64,000 nucleotides of DNA from Paracoccaceae bacterium (GTDB lineage Bacteria > Pseudomonadota > Alphaproteobacteria > Rhodobacterales > Rhodobacteraceae): positions 446,580 through 510,579 of the forward strand of contig JACVZW010000007.1 in NCBI GenBank assembly GCA_014654775.1, in the 5' to 3' direction. Under the pieces are notes generated by a model, which worked only from the letters and a program-made list of their open reading frames with translations, was not told the DNA's origin and made no database searches. Below, piece after piece: positions 30,270 to 39,326 of this stretch. Position 1 is the first letter of the stretch, and every line of letters begins with the position of its first letter. The position numbers and the translations under genes were made by a program.

Positions 30270-32555
30270 ATGTCCCGATTCGCCGCCCCCATCGCCGAGC
30301 AGATCTGGGACATGAAATACCGCTTCAAAGAGGCCGACGGCACACCGCTCGACGGCACGGTGGAGGATACATGGCGCCGAATCGCCCGCGCGCTGGCCGA
30401 GGTGGAGGCCGATCCCGCCCATTGGGAGGATGAATTCTACAAAGCGTTGGAGGATTTCAAATACCTCCCAGCCGGCCGCATCACGGCGGGCGCAGGCACG
30501 GGCCGCTCCGTCACGCTCTTCAACTGCTTCGTCATGGGCACGATCCCCGACAATATGGGCGGCATCTTCGACGGGCTGAAAGAGGCCGCGCTGACAATGC
30601 AGCAGGGCGGCGGAATCGGCTATGATTTCAGCACGATCCGCCCCCGCGGGGCCGAGGTGAAGGGCGTCGCCGCCGATGCCTCCGGTCCGCTTTCCTTCAT
30701 GGATGTCTGGGATGCGATGTGCCGCACCATCATGTCCGCCGGCAGCCGCCGCGGCGCCATGATGGCCACCATGCGCTGCGACCACCCCGATATCGAAACC
30801 TTCATCGAGGCGAAAAAGGACCCCGCGCGTTTACGGATGTTCAACCTCTCCGTGCTAGTGACTGATCCCTTCATGGCGGCGGTCAAGGCGGATGGTCCGT
30901 GGGAACTGGTCTTCGACGGCAAGGTCTACAAGACGGTGCAGGCGCGCGATCTGTGGAATCGCATCATGCGCAACACCTACGATTTCGCCGAACCCGGCGT
31001 GATCTTCATCGACCGCATCAATGCGATGAACAACCTCGCCTATTGCGAAACCATCGCCGCCACCAATCCCTGCGGCGAACAGCCCCTGCCGCCCTATGGC
31101 GCCTGCCTTCTGGGTTCCATCAATCTGGCGAAACTGGTTAACGATCCGTTCACCACTTCCGCAACCCTCGACACGGCCGCGCTCGATCACCTCGTCCGCA
31201 CCGCCGTGCGGATGATGGATAACGTGGTCGATGCCAGCCGCTTCCCCCTGCCGCAGCAGGCGGCAGAGGCGCAGGCGAAACGCCGCATCGGCCTTGGCGT
31301 AACGGGTCTGGCCGATGCCCTCCTCATGGTGGGCCTGCGCTATGGCTCTGAAAAGGCGGCAGAAATCACCGAAGACTGGATGCGCGCCATCGCCCGCGCC
31401 GCCTATCTCGCCTCGGCCGACCTCGCGCGCGAAAAGGGGGCCTTCCCCCTCTTTGATGCCGACAAGTTCCTCGCCTCCGGCGCGCTTGCCCATATGGACG
31501 CGGACGTAAAGGCCGCGATCCGCCAGCATGGCATCCGCAACGCGCTCCTCACCTCCATCGCGCCCACCGGCACGATCAGCCTTTATGCGGGCAACGTCTC
31601 GTCGGGCATCGAACCCGTCTTCGCCTATGCCTATACCCGCAAGGTCCTGCAAAAAGACGGCTCGCGCACAGAAGAAGAGGTCGTCGATTACGCCGTCCGC
31701 CTCTGGCGCGAAAAACACGGCGATGCGCCCCTGCCGGAGTATTTCGTCAACGCCCAGACCCTGCCCCCGCTCGACCATGTCCGCATGCAGGCGGCGGCGC
31801 AGAAATGGGTCGACAGCTCCATCTCCAAGACCATCAACTGCCCCGAGGATATCAGCTTCGACGCCTTCAAAGAGGTCTATATGGCCGCTTGGGATCAGGG
31901 CTGCAAAGGCTGCACCACCTACCGCCCGAACGATGTCACTGGCTCTGTCCTGACCGTCTCGGAAAGCACCGAAAAGACCCCGGCAGAGGCCCCCGCCTCC
32001 GTCCGCCAATCGCAGGACGGGGCCGAGGTCGTGTATCTGTCGGAACCGCTCGACCGCCCTGCCGCGCTGGAAGGCCAGACCTACAAGCTGAAATGGCCCG
32101 GTTCGGAACACGCGCTCTACATCACCATCAACGACATCGTCATCGCAGGCCACCGCCGCCCCTTCGAGGTCTTCATCAACTCCAAGAATATGGAACACTT
32201 CGCCTGGACCGTTGCCCTGACCCGCATGGTCAGCGCCGTCTTCCGGCGTGGTGGCGATATTTCCTTTGTGGTGGAAGAGCTTAAGGCCGTCTTCGATCCG
32301 CGCGGCGGGGCATGGATGGACGGGCGGTACATCCCCTCCATCCTTGCCGCCATCGGGGGCGTGATCGAACGCCACCTGATAGATATCGGATTCATTGCGG
32401 GCGAAGGGCTGGGCCTGAAATCCGACCCGAAGGCCGAGGTGGTGGCACTGGGCGCGCCCAAGGGCAAGGCCTGCTCCTCTTGCGGCAGCTATGACATGCG
32501 CATGGTCGAAGGCTGCATGACCTGCGCCTCCTGCGGCTATTCGAAATGCGGCTGA
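30270..32555 (+). CDS. nrdJ: adenosylcobalamin-dependent (class II) ribonucleotide reductase
   Basis: 761 residues. Reduces ribonucleotides to deoxyribonucleotides using a 5'-deoxyadenosyl radical from coenzyme B12, without oxygen or a metal-radical partner subunit. The ATG at 30270 has AAGGG upstream. Active-site text includes LFNCFVMGT, the NPCGEQPLPPYGACLLGSINL loop near residue 266 and SIAPTGTISL. The C-terminus holds a zinc-ribbon-like cluster of seven cysteines (ACSSCGSYDM to CASCGYSKCG, about 733-760) that includes the likely redox shuttle. It is a direct consumer of the B12 made or imported by genes 6-29 kb away. Confidence 0.95.
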   Translation: MSRFAAPIAEQIWDMKYRFKEADGTPLDGTVEDTWRRIARALAEVEADPAHWEDEFYKALEDFKYLPAGRITAGAGTGRSVTLFNCFVMGTIPDNMGGIFDGLKEAALTMQQGGGIGYDFSTIRPRGAEVKGVAADASGPLSFMDVWDAMCRTIMSAGSRRGAMMATMRCDHPDIETFIEAKKDPARLRMFNLSVLVTDPFMAAVKADGPWELVFDGKVYKTVQARDLWNRIMRNTYDFAEPGVIFIDRINAMNNLAYCETIAATNPCGEQPLPPYGACLLGSINLAKLVNDPFTTSATLDTAALDHLVRTAVRMMDNVVDASRFPLPQQAAEAQAKRRIGLGVTGLADALLMVGLRYGSEKAAEITEDWMRAIARAAYLASADLAREKGAFPLFDADKFLASGALAHMDADVKAAIRQHGIRNALLTSIAPTGTISLYAGNVSSGIEPVFAYAYTRKVLQKDGSRTEEEVVDYAVRLWREKHGDAPLPEYFVNAQTLPPLDHVRMQAAAQKWVDSSISKTINCPEDISFDAFKEVYMAAWDQGCKGCTTYRPNDVTGSVLTVSESTEKTPAEAPASVRQSQDGAEVVYLSEPLDRPAALEGQTYKLKWPGSEHALYITINDIVIAGHRRPFEVFINSKNMEHFAWTVALTRMVSAVFRRGGDISFVVEELKAVFDPRGGAWMDGRYIPSILAAIGGVIERHLIDIGFIAGEGLGLKSDPKAEVVALGAPKGKACSSCGSYDMRMVEGCMTCASCGYSKCG

Positions 32556-32561
32556 AGGGGA

Positions 32562-32587
32562 CCGGCGCGACGTGACTGCCGCGCCGG
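32562..32587. terminator. bidirectional terminator between nrdJ and the monooxygenase gene
   Basis: CCGGCGCG (32562-32569) and CGCGCCGG (32580-32587) form a perfect eight-pair stem with a ten-base loop, seven bases after the nrdJ stop and ten before the end of the convergent gene. No T-run. Confidence 0.6.
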
Positions 32588-32597
32588 AACCGTGCCG

Positions 32598-34397
32598 TCA
32601 GCCCAGATGATAGGTGTCCGGCACGCCATAGACCGGCGTGTCGATCCCTTCCATCCGCGCCTTTAGTTGCAGTGACAGGAACTGCGAATAGTGCCGCGAC
32701 TGGTGCAAGTTGCCGCCATGGAACCACAGCGCGTCTTGTTTGGTGGGCTTCCACATGTTGCGCTGCTCGCCCACCCACGGCCCCGGATCCTTGGGTGTGT
32801 CCGACCCAAGGCCCCAACACTTGCCCACCTTATCGGCCACATCCTTGCCGATCAGGTCCGCCGCCCAGCCGTTCATCGACCCATAGCCCGTGGCATAGAC
32901 GATCACATCCGCCTCAAGCTTGGTGCCATCCTCCAGCACCACGCCATCCGCCACGATCTCACGCACATTGCCATGCGCCAGCTTGATCTTGCCGTCGATG
33001 ATCAACTGGCTCGCGCCCACGTCGATGTAATAGCCCGACCCGCGCCGCAGGTATTTCATGAACAGGCCGGACCCGTCCGCCCCCCAGTCCAGCCAGAACC
33101 CGGCCTTCTCCAGCCCTGCATAGAACTCGGCATCCACCTCCTTCATCTTGTCGTAAAGCGGGATCTGGAAGGTGTGCAGGATCTTGTAGGGCAGCGAGGC
33201 GAAGATCAGGTCCGCCTTCTCGGTCGTCATCCCCGACCGCACCGCCTGTTCGGAATAGAGCGCACCCAGCCCGATATCCATCAGCGTGTCGGACTTCACG
33301 ATATGGGTGGACGACCGCTGCACCATCGTCACGTCCACATCGCCCTCCCACAGCGCCGCGCAGATATCATGGGCCGAGTTGTTGGATCCGATCACCACGG
33401 CCTTCTTGCCACGATAGGCATCCGGCCCCGGATGACGCGACGAATGATGCTGGTCGCCCTTGAACGTCTCCATCCCCGGATAGGTCGGCATGTTCGCCTT
33501 GCCCGACATGCCCGTGGCCAGTACCAGTTGCTTGGGTCGCAGCGTGATCTCCTTGCCGTCCCGCTCTACGACGATGGTCCATTCCTTGGACTTTTCGTCA
33601 TATTTCGCCGACTTGCAGGTGGTCTTGGACCAGTAGTTCAACTCCATGACCTTCGTGTACATCTCCAGCCAGTCGCCGATCTTGTCCTTCGGCGCGAAGA
33701 CGGGCCAGTTCTCGGGGAACTTGATGTAGGGCAGGTGGTCGTACCACACCGGGTCATGCAGGCAGAGCGACTTGTACCGGTTCCGCCAACTGTCGCCGGG
33801 GCGTTCGTTCTTCTCGATGATGATCGCGGGAACGCCAAGTTGCCGCAGCCGCGCGCCCAACGCGATGCCGCCCTGCCCGCCGCCGATGATCACCACATAG
33901 GGCTGTGTCGCATGTCCCAGATCGCGCGCCTCGGCCTCGCGCTCTTCCTTCCATGTCGGGCGGTGCTTGCCCGCGCCATGCTTGGCGCCCAGCGGGCGGG
34001 TGAACCCCTTGTGTTCCTCATGCCCCTTCAGTTCGACCATCGTGGTCAGCAGCGTCCAGATCTTCCCGCCGATCAGGCGGACCAGACCGTAGCCCCGTGC
34101 GACGCCCGTCTCGAACTCGATCCATGCGGTGGTCACGCCGCCGTCCTCCGACGCCGTCTCGCCCTCGGCGATCGTCCATCCGGTGGGCTTCGTCGCGGCA
34201 AGCTGCGAGGTCAGCATCCCTGCAATGGCCGCCTTGCCCTCGCTGGTGTGGATATTCCATGTGAAGGTTACGAGGTCGCGCCAATAGCAATCGTCCTGAA
34301 AGCAGTCCGTCGCGGCGGCGATGTCGCCCCGTTCCAGCGCCGCCCCGAAGGTATCCAGCAGGGTCTGCACCTCGGCATTCGCAGTCGTGTCAAGCAT
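32598..34397 (-). CDS. flavin-containing monooxygenase with N-terminal NTF2-like domain
   Basis: 599 residues, ATG at 34395-34397 with GGAGGAC upstream. Residues 1-125 look like a SnoaL/NTF2-like fold (LLDTFGAALERGDIAAATDCFQDDCYWRDL). An FAD-binding motif, GGGQGG (172-177), follows, then FKGDQHHSSRHP, close to the F-x-G-x-x-x-H-x-x-x-W/Y fingerprint of FMO/BVMO enzymes, the NADPH-binding VIGSNNSAHDIC, and VIVYATGYGSMNG near the C-terminus. It probably oxygenates a small organic molecule; the substrate is unknown. The regulator gene directly upstream, in the same direction, is its likely controller. Confidence 0.85.
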   Translation of the reverse strand: MLDTTANAEVQTLLDTFGAALERGDIAAATDCFQDDCYWRDLVTFTWNIHTSEGKAAIAGMLTSQLAATKPTGWTIAEGETASEDGGVTTAWIEFETGVARGYGLVRLIGGKIWTLLTTMVELKGHEEHKGFTRPLGAKHGAGKHRPTWKEEREAEARDLGHATQPYVVIIGGGQGGIALGARLRQLGVPAIIIEKNERPGDSWRNRYKSLCLHDPVWYDHLPYIKFPENWPVFAPKDKIGDWLEMYTKVMELNYWSKTTCKSAKYDEKSKEWTIVVERDGKEITLRPKQLVLATGMSGKANMPTYPGMETFKGDQHHSSRHPGPDAYRGKKAVVIGSNNSAHDICAALWEGDVDVTMVQRSSTHIVKSDTLMDIGLGALYSEQAVRSGMTTEKADLIFASLPYKILHTFQIPLYDKMKEVDAEFYAGLEKAGFWLDWGADGSGLFMKYLRRGSGYYIDVGASQLIIDGKIKLAHGNVREIVADGVVLEDGTKLEADVIVYATGYGSMNGWAADLIGKDVADKVGKCWGLGSDTPKDPGPWVGEQRNMWKPTKQDALWFHGGNLHQSRHYSQFLSLQLKARMEGIDTPVYGVPDTYHLG

Positions 34398-34448
34398 GTC
34401 GTCCTCCCTTTCGCTCTTGTCCCGGAAAGGGTGCCCGATCCCCGCCGC

Positions 34449-34530
34449 CTGTCACGCGACAGACGCATCTGACGCCGCGCGCAACAAAGTTTCCCGGCCC
34501 TCGCGTTGCACGCGCAACAGATCGCGCAAC
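34449..34530. promoter_or_regulatory. cluster of palindromes, putative operator of the monooxygenase gene
   Basis: Between the regulator stop and the monooxygenase start lie two 14-base palindromes with the same four-base centre ACGC: CTGTC/GACAG (34449-34462) and GTTGC/GCAAC (34505-34518). The octamer GTTGCGCG (minus strand) occurs three times, at 34478-34485, 34511-34518 and 34523-34530. This looks like a binding region for the adjacent regulator. No -24/-12 (GG-N10-GC) sigma-54 promoter was found. Confidence 0.55.
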
Positions 34531-34542
34531 GATCCGACGGCG

Positions 34543-36312
34543 CTACTGCGGCAACAGCCCCTCGCGCCGCGCCCGGCGCAGGATGGTGGAACGGTTTACC
34601 CCCAACCGCCGCGCGGCCAGCGACATGTTCCCCCCGCAGGCCGCCAGCACCTCGGCCAGCGACTCGCCCTCTTCCGCCACCGCCAGAGGCGCGGGCGGCA
34701 GGTCGGGCAGATCGACCACCGCCCCCTCGGCCAAGGCGATGGCAACCTCAAGCGTATTGGCCAATTCACGCAGGTTCCCCGGCCACAGCCGCGCCTGCAA
34801 TTCCGCCCGTGCGGCAGGCGACAGGCGCAGGCTGTCGGGCCGCAGATGCCCGAACTGCCGCATCATCCGATCCACCAGCCAGTCGAAATCCTGCCGCAAC
34901 CGCAACGGCGGCAGGGTCAGCGTCACCGCCGCCAACCGAAAGAACAGATCGGCCCGGAACGTCCCCGCCCGCACCATCGCGCCCAGATCGGCGGCGCTTG
35001 CCGTGATCAGGCGGGGCCTGCGCCGCAGGGGCAGCGCATCGAACCCCGCCACCACCGCCAGAAGCATCGCCTGCCCCTCCGCGCCAAACGCCTCCGGCCC
35101 GTCGATGAACAGCGTCCCGCCCGCCGCCGCCTCGGCCAGCGCGGCCACCTCGCCCATCGCGGCGGGGGGCAGGGTGACAAAGGGACGGCTGCCCGCCTGC
35201 GCCATATGCATAGCGCGCACCAGACGCTCCTTCCCCGTCCCCGTCTCGCCCGCGACCAGCACGGCGATGGGCGTGGGCGCCAGCCGGGCCGCCTCGGCCA
35301 CGATCCGCTGCACCTTGGGGTCCGGCCCGCCGATGGCCTGAAAGGCCCCGCCCTGCCCCGGCCCCGCGCCGCGCACCGCCGGGGGGAACCGCTCCGATTG
35401 CGGGGCGATGGCATGGCCGAACATCCCCTGCCCGTCGCGCAGCTGGATCAGGCGTTCCTCCGTGGGCCGCCCGCGCATCAGGTCGGGCAGGCTGTCCACC
35501 GACAGGTCGAAGAAACGGTCGATCCGCTCGCCGATCACCGGGCCCGCCACCTGCCGCTTCAGCACCGTCTCCGCGCCATGCGTCATCCCGATGATCCGCC
35601 CTGATCCATCCAGCGCCACCGCCGCCTCTGGGTCCACATCCAGAAACTCCGGGCTAGTGGAAAAGCGCAGCACCCAATCGCCCCGGTTCATCGCCATGAG
35701 GTTCGCCATCTCCACCCGCCGCACGCTTGCCTTCACAAGGTTCAGGGCAAGGCTCTGGCTGATCTTCGGCTGCGGCGACCGCAGAAGCGAGATGTCCAGC
35801 ACCGCCGTCAGGTTCCCGCCCGTGTCGAAGATCGGCGCGGCGGTGCAGGACAGGGGCGTATGAGTCAGGTCGAAATGATCCGACTGGTGGATCGTGATCG
35901 CCTCTTTCGACACGATGCAGGACCCCACACCGCAGGTCCCCGCCAAATCCTCCGACCAGTCGGACCCAAGATAAAGGCCCGCCTCCCGCAGCTCCTCCTC
36001 GAACTTGGGATCGCCGAAGTAATCCACCGTCACGCCCTTGGCATCGGCCAGCAGCAGCACGTATTTCTGCCCCGCGATCTGGCGGAACAGCGCCTCAAGC
36101 CCGCTGCGGGCGATGGCGATCAGGCGTTCGGATTGCTCGCGGTGCTCACGCAGCCGCGCCTCGGTCACGATATGGGCGGGCGACGGCTTGGCCGGGTCCA
36201 TCCCGTACTGCTCCACGCAGCGCCGCCACGATTGCGCGACAAAGGCATCCCGCCCCGCAGCCCGTCCCGACAGGACCTGATCGATTTCCCGCAGATGCGA
36301 AAGGTCGGACAT
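34543..36312 (-). CDS. AcoR-like transcription regulator with degenerate AAA+ domain
   Basis: 589 residues from the ATG at 36310-36312. An N-terminal GAF/AcoR-type sensor (about 1-200, with LAGTCGVGSCIVSKEAITIHQ), a PAS-like part (about 210-310), an AAA+ domain (about 325-530) and a Fis-type HTH (560-580, NMSLAARRLGVNRSTILRR). Walker A GETGTGKE is intact (355-362), but after PFVT the roughly 35 residues with the GAFTGA loop are missing. The Walker B segment is GGTLFIDGPE, where family members have FLDEIG. FRADLFFRL and WPGNLREL are kept. It probably still binds DNA and a ligand but is unlikely to drive sigma-54 polymerase in the normal way. Confidence 0.85.
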   Translation of the reverse strand: MSDLSHLREIDQVLSGRAAGRDAFVAQSWRRCVEQYGMDPAKPSPAHIVTEARLREHREQSERLIAIARSGLEALFRQIAGQKYVLLLADAKGVTVDYFGDPKFEEELREAGLYLGSDWSEDLAGTCGVGSCIVSKEAITIHQSDHFDLTHTPLSCTAAPIFDTGGNLTAVLDISLLRSPQPKISQSLALNLVKASVRRVEMANLMAMNRGDWVLRFSTSPEFLDVDPEAAVALDGSGRIIGMTHGAETVLKRQVAGPVIGERIDRFFDLSVDSLPDLMRGRPTEERLIQLRDGQGMFGHAIAPQSERFPPAVRGAGPGQGGAFQAIGGPDPKVQRIVAEAARLAPTPIAVLVAGETGTGKERLVRAMHMAQAGSRPFVTLPPAAMGEVAALAEAAAGGTLFIDGPEAFGAEGQAMLLAVVAGFDALPLRRRPRLITASAADLGAMVRAGTFRADLFFRLAAVTLTLPPLRLRQDFDWLVDRMMRQFGHLRPDSLRLSPAARAELQARLWPGNLRELANTLEVAIALAEGAVVDLPDLPPAPLAVAEEGESLAEVLAACGGNMSLAARRLGVNRSTILRRARREGLLPQ

Positions 36313-36385
36313 GGCAGGCTCCCCCTGCCGGTCAGGCTGCGGCAGGAAGGCGGGGCTTGGCAATGCTGTCTTGGTCGTAGTCCGC

Positions 36386-37435
36386 TCAGGCCCGCCGCGC
36401 CATCAGCCACAGGAAGAACAGCCCCCCGCACAGGCCTGTAACCACCCCGATGGGCAGGTCCTCTGGCGCCAACGCCACCCGCGCCGCCGCATCGGCCCAG
36501 ATCAGGAACACCGCCCCGGCAAGGGCCGAGGCAGGTAGGACGCGCAGGTTGTCGCCCCCGACCACCAGCCGCACCAGATGCGGCATCATCAGTCCGACGA
36601 ACCCGATCAGCCCGGAAAAGGCGACCATCACCCCCGTCACCAGCGCGGCCATCACGAACACAGCCAGCCGGAACCGCCCCACCTCGATGCCCAAACTCGC
36701 CGCCGTCTCATCGCCCAGCGCCAGCGCATTCAACCGCCCCGCCTGCGCCCAAAGCCACAGCCCGCAGGGCAGCAGCACCGCCAAGGGCCAGATCAGATGA
36801 TCCCATTGCGCCAGCCCCAACCCGCCCAGCATCCAGAACACCACCGTATGCGTGGCCCGCGGATCGCCAAGGAAAATCAGGATATTGGCCCCCGCCATGA
36901 TGACAAAGCTGACCGCCACCCCCGCCAGCACCAGCCGATCCGCACTCGTGGCCTGCGCCACTCGCGCCACGCCAAGGACCAACAAAGTCGCCGCCAATGC
37001 CCCGCCAAAGGCCATCAGCGGCACGGTCAAAAGACCAAGGAACATCCCCGTATGCAGCAGCGCCGCAATCGCCCCGAAGGCCCCGCCCGAGGAAATCCCC
37101 AACAGATGCGGGTCGGCCAGCGGGTTGCGCGTCACCGCCTGCAAGGCCGCCCCCACCAGCCCCAGCCCAGCCCCCACCAGCCCCGCCAGCACCACACGGG
37201 GAAAGCGGATGTCCCAGACGATGGCCGCCTGACCCGCGCTCCAGTCGCCGCCCACGGCCCCGGGCAGGACCCGTTCCGCCGCCACGCCCCAGACGGTGGA
37301 CAGCGGCACGGAAACCGCCCCCACCGACACGGCCACCGCGACGGACAGCAGCATGACCAAGGCCACCGCCCCGGCCAACCCGGTGCCCAAACCGATCCGC
37401 AACAGACGGCCCGTCAAGGGCGTGGCACGCTCCAT
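36386..37435 (-). CDS. FecCD-type ABC transporter permease (BtuC-like)
   Basis: 349 residues from the ATG at 37433-37435. About ten transmembrane helices with the family text GAALQAVTRNPLADPHLLGISSGGAFGA and GFVGLMMPHLVRLVVGGDNLRVLP. It forms the membrane channel of an iron-siderophore/cobalamin type importer. It is the last gene of the riboswitch-led ATPase-binding-protein-permease operon, starting four bases after the binding-protein stop. The riboswitch points to B12 or a corrinoid as substrate; a siderophore cannot be excluded. Confidence 0.9.
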   Translation of the reverse strand: MERATPLTGRLLRIGLGTGLAGAVALVMLLSVAVAVSVGAVSVPLSTVWGVAAERVLPGAVGGDWSAGQAAIVWDIRFPRVVLAGLVGAGLGLVGAALQAVTRNPLADPHLLGISSGGAFGAIAALLHTGMFLGLLTVPLMAFGGALAATLLVLGVARVAQATSADRLVLAGVAVSFVIMAGANILIFLGDPRATHTVVFWMLGGLGLAQWDHLIWPLAVLLPCGLWLWAQAGRLNALALGDETAASLGIEVGRFRLAVFVMAALVTGVMVAFSGLIGFVGLMMPHLVRLVVGGDNLRVLPASALAGAVFLIWADAAARVALAPEDLPIGVVTGLCGGLFFLWLMARRA

Positions 37436-37439
37436 CCTC

Positions 37440-38390
37440 TCACTCGGCCCAGAACCCGGCGACCAGCTTTTCGACGGCCTTGATGTTGCGCGGCCCCGGC
37501 GTCGCCTCGACATAATCCAGCACGACGAAGCGGTCGTTCTTCACCGCGTCGATGCTGGCAAAGGCCGGGTTGCCCTTCAGGAAGGCGATCTTCTGCTCGG
37601 CCGTCACATCGCCATAGTTCACGATGACGATCACCTCGGGATTGCGTTCGATCACCGGCTCCCACGCCACCTCGGCCCAGCTCTTCTCCAGATCGTCGAG
37701 GATGTTCTTCCCCCCCGCCGCTTCGATCAGGGCCGTGGGCATCGCATAGGCCCCGGCAGTGAAGGGCGCCTCCTCCCCGCTGTCATAGACGAAGACGCGC
37801 AGCGGTTGGCTCCGGTCTACCCCCGCTGTCGCCGCCTCCAGCCGCGCCGTCCATTCCGTGATCAAGGCCTCAGCCCGGTCCGACACGCCGAAGATCGCGC
37901 CCAGATTGCGGATATCGGCATACATGTCCTCCATGCTCGACCGCGCTTTCGGGCCGATATGGATGCAGCTTTCGGTCAGCTCATAGACCTTGATCCCCAA
38001 GGGCTCCAGCGTCTCGGGGGTCACTTCGCCGCCGACCTTCATCCCGTAATTCCAGCCCGCGAAGAAGAAATCCGCCTCCGCCCCCGCCAGCACCTCTTTG
38101 GTGGGATACTTGGCCGAAAGCTCTGGCATCTCGGCCACCCCTTCGCGCATTTCGGGGTCCAGCGTCTTCCAACCGGAAATGCCGGTATAGCCCACCATCC
38201 GGTCCCGCAGGCCCAGAACCAGCATCATCTCGGTCAGGTTCACATCGTTCGAAATCGCCCGCTCCGGCGCCGCGTCGAAGGTCACGCTGCGGTTGCAGCT
38301 TTCCACCGTCACCGGATAGGCCAGCGCAGGCGCAGCGATCATCAGGGCAGGCAGGGCAAGGGCGGCCAGACGGCCAGCAAAACGGCTCAT
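37440..38390 (-). CDS. periplasmic substrate-binding protein (BtuF/FepB-like)
   Basis: 316 residues. Signal peptide MSRFAGRLAALALPALMIAAPALA, then a type III (TroA/BtuF) binding-protein fold: PERAISNDVNLTEMMLVLGL at the N-lobe, a long connecting helix near 150-180, and ERNPEVIVIVNYGD in the C-lobe. It delivers a metal chelate to the permease next to it. The cobalamin riboswitch upstream of the operon suggests vitamin B12, cobinamide or a related corrinoid. Confidence 0.88.
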   Translation of the reverse strand: MSRFAGRLAALALPALMIAAPALAYPVTVESCNRSVTFDAAPERAISNDVNLTEMMLVLGLRDRMVGYTGISGWKTLDPEMREGVAEMPELSAKYPTKEVLAGAEADFFFAGWNYGMKVGGEVTPETLEPLGIKVYELTESCIHIGPKARSSMEDMYADIRNLGAIFGVSDRAEALITEWTARLEAATAGVDRSQPLRVFVYDSGEEAPFTAGAYAMPTALIEAAGGKNILDDLEKSWAEVAWEPVIERNPEVIVIVNYGDVTAEQKIAFLKGNPAFASIDAVKNDRFVVLDYVEATPGPRNIKAVEKLVAGFWAE

Positions 38391-38414
38391 GGGTCGTGTC
38401 TCACGTCTTGAGGA

Positions 38415-39281
38415 TTACAGATGAAAAGAAAAGCGCGGGCGCGGACCGCTCCGGTCCACCACCGCCCGCACGCGGAAGGCCTCGTGAAGCACCGCCTCGT
38501 CCAAGGCGGCGGCAGGCGGGCCATCGGCGAACAGCCGCCCGCCATGCAGCACCAGCACGCGGTCGGCGAAACCCGCCGCCAGCGTCAGGTCATGCAGCGA
38601 GGCGATCACCGTCAGCCCCAGCCCGCGCAAGAGATGCAGCAGGTCCAGTTGATGCCGGATATCCAGATGGTTGGTCGGCTCGTCTAGCACGATCACGCGC
38701 GGCTCCTGCGCCAGGGCACGCGCCACCATCGCCCGCTGCCGCTCGCCCCCCGACAGGGTGGCGAACCGCCGCTCGGCCAGCCGCGCAAGGTCCATCCGCT
38801 CCAATGCCGCCTCGACCGCCGCGCCCGCCTCGGGCCGGGCGAGGCCCGCGCCCCAGCCCCGCCGATGCGGTAGGCGGCCCAGCGCCACGATCTGCCGCAC
38901 GGTCAGGTCCAACTCGCCCGGCGTGTCCTGCAGCACCGCCGCCACCTGCCGCGCTGCAGCATCCGCGCCCATCTTCCAAAGATCCTGCCCCATCAGCCGC
39001 ACTTCGCCCCGGCGCGGCGCGTGGTGGCGGTAGATCAGCCGCAGCAGCGAGGACTTCCCCGCCCCGTTCGCCCCGCAGACAGCCACGACCTGCCCCTCGG
39101 GCACGGCGAAACTCACATCCGTCAGGATATCTTCTTGCCCCTTCGGCCCCCAACTGACGCCCTGCAAGGCCACAGCCGCCACGGCATCCGCCGCCAGCGC
39201 ACGCAAGCTTGGGCCAGCGCCGAGATCGGCGCCGATAGGGGAAACTGGCGCGGCAAGGGGCTGCCGCAATGACGCATCCAT
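38415..39281 (-). CDS. ABC transporter ATP-binding protein (BtuD/FecE-like)
   Basis: 288 residues from the ATG at 39279-39281, which has GGAAGGAG upstream. Walker A GANGAGKSS, Q-loop, signature LSGGERQR, Walker B VIVLDEPTNHLD and the switch histidine in ASLHDLTLA are all present. The first 40 residues are an extra alanine-rich stretch before the nucleotide-binding domain. It is the first gene after the cobalamin riboswitch, so its translation is the likely control point of the importer. Confidence 0.92.
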   Translation of the reverse strand: MDASLRQPLAAPVSPIGADLGAGPSLRALAADAVAAVALQGVSWGPKGQEDILTDVSFAVPEGQVVAVCGANGAGKSSLLRLIYRHHAPRRGEVRLMGQDLWKMGADAAARQVAAVLQDTPGELDLTVRQIVALGRLPHRRGWGAGLARPEAGAAVEAALERMDLARLAERRFATLSGGERQRAMVARALAQEPRVIVLDEPTNHLDIRHQLDLLHLLRGLGLTVIASLHDLTLAAGFADRVLVLHGGRLFADGPPAAALDEAVLHEAFRVRAVVDRSGPRPRFSFHL

Positions 39282-39293
39282 CAGACACTCCTT

Positions 39294-39311
39294 CCGGGGC
39301 ACCCCGCCCGG
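39294..39311 (-). promoter_or_regulatory. hairpin next to the ribosome site of the importer operon
   Basis: On the minus strand CCGGG and CCCGG arms enclose a short G-rich loop and end immediately before AAGGAG, the ribosome site of the ATPase gene. It probably belongs to the expression platform of the cobalamin riboswitch. Inference from position and pairing only. Confidence 0.4.
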
Positions 39312-39326
39312 TGGTTATCGGGTCTT

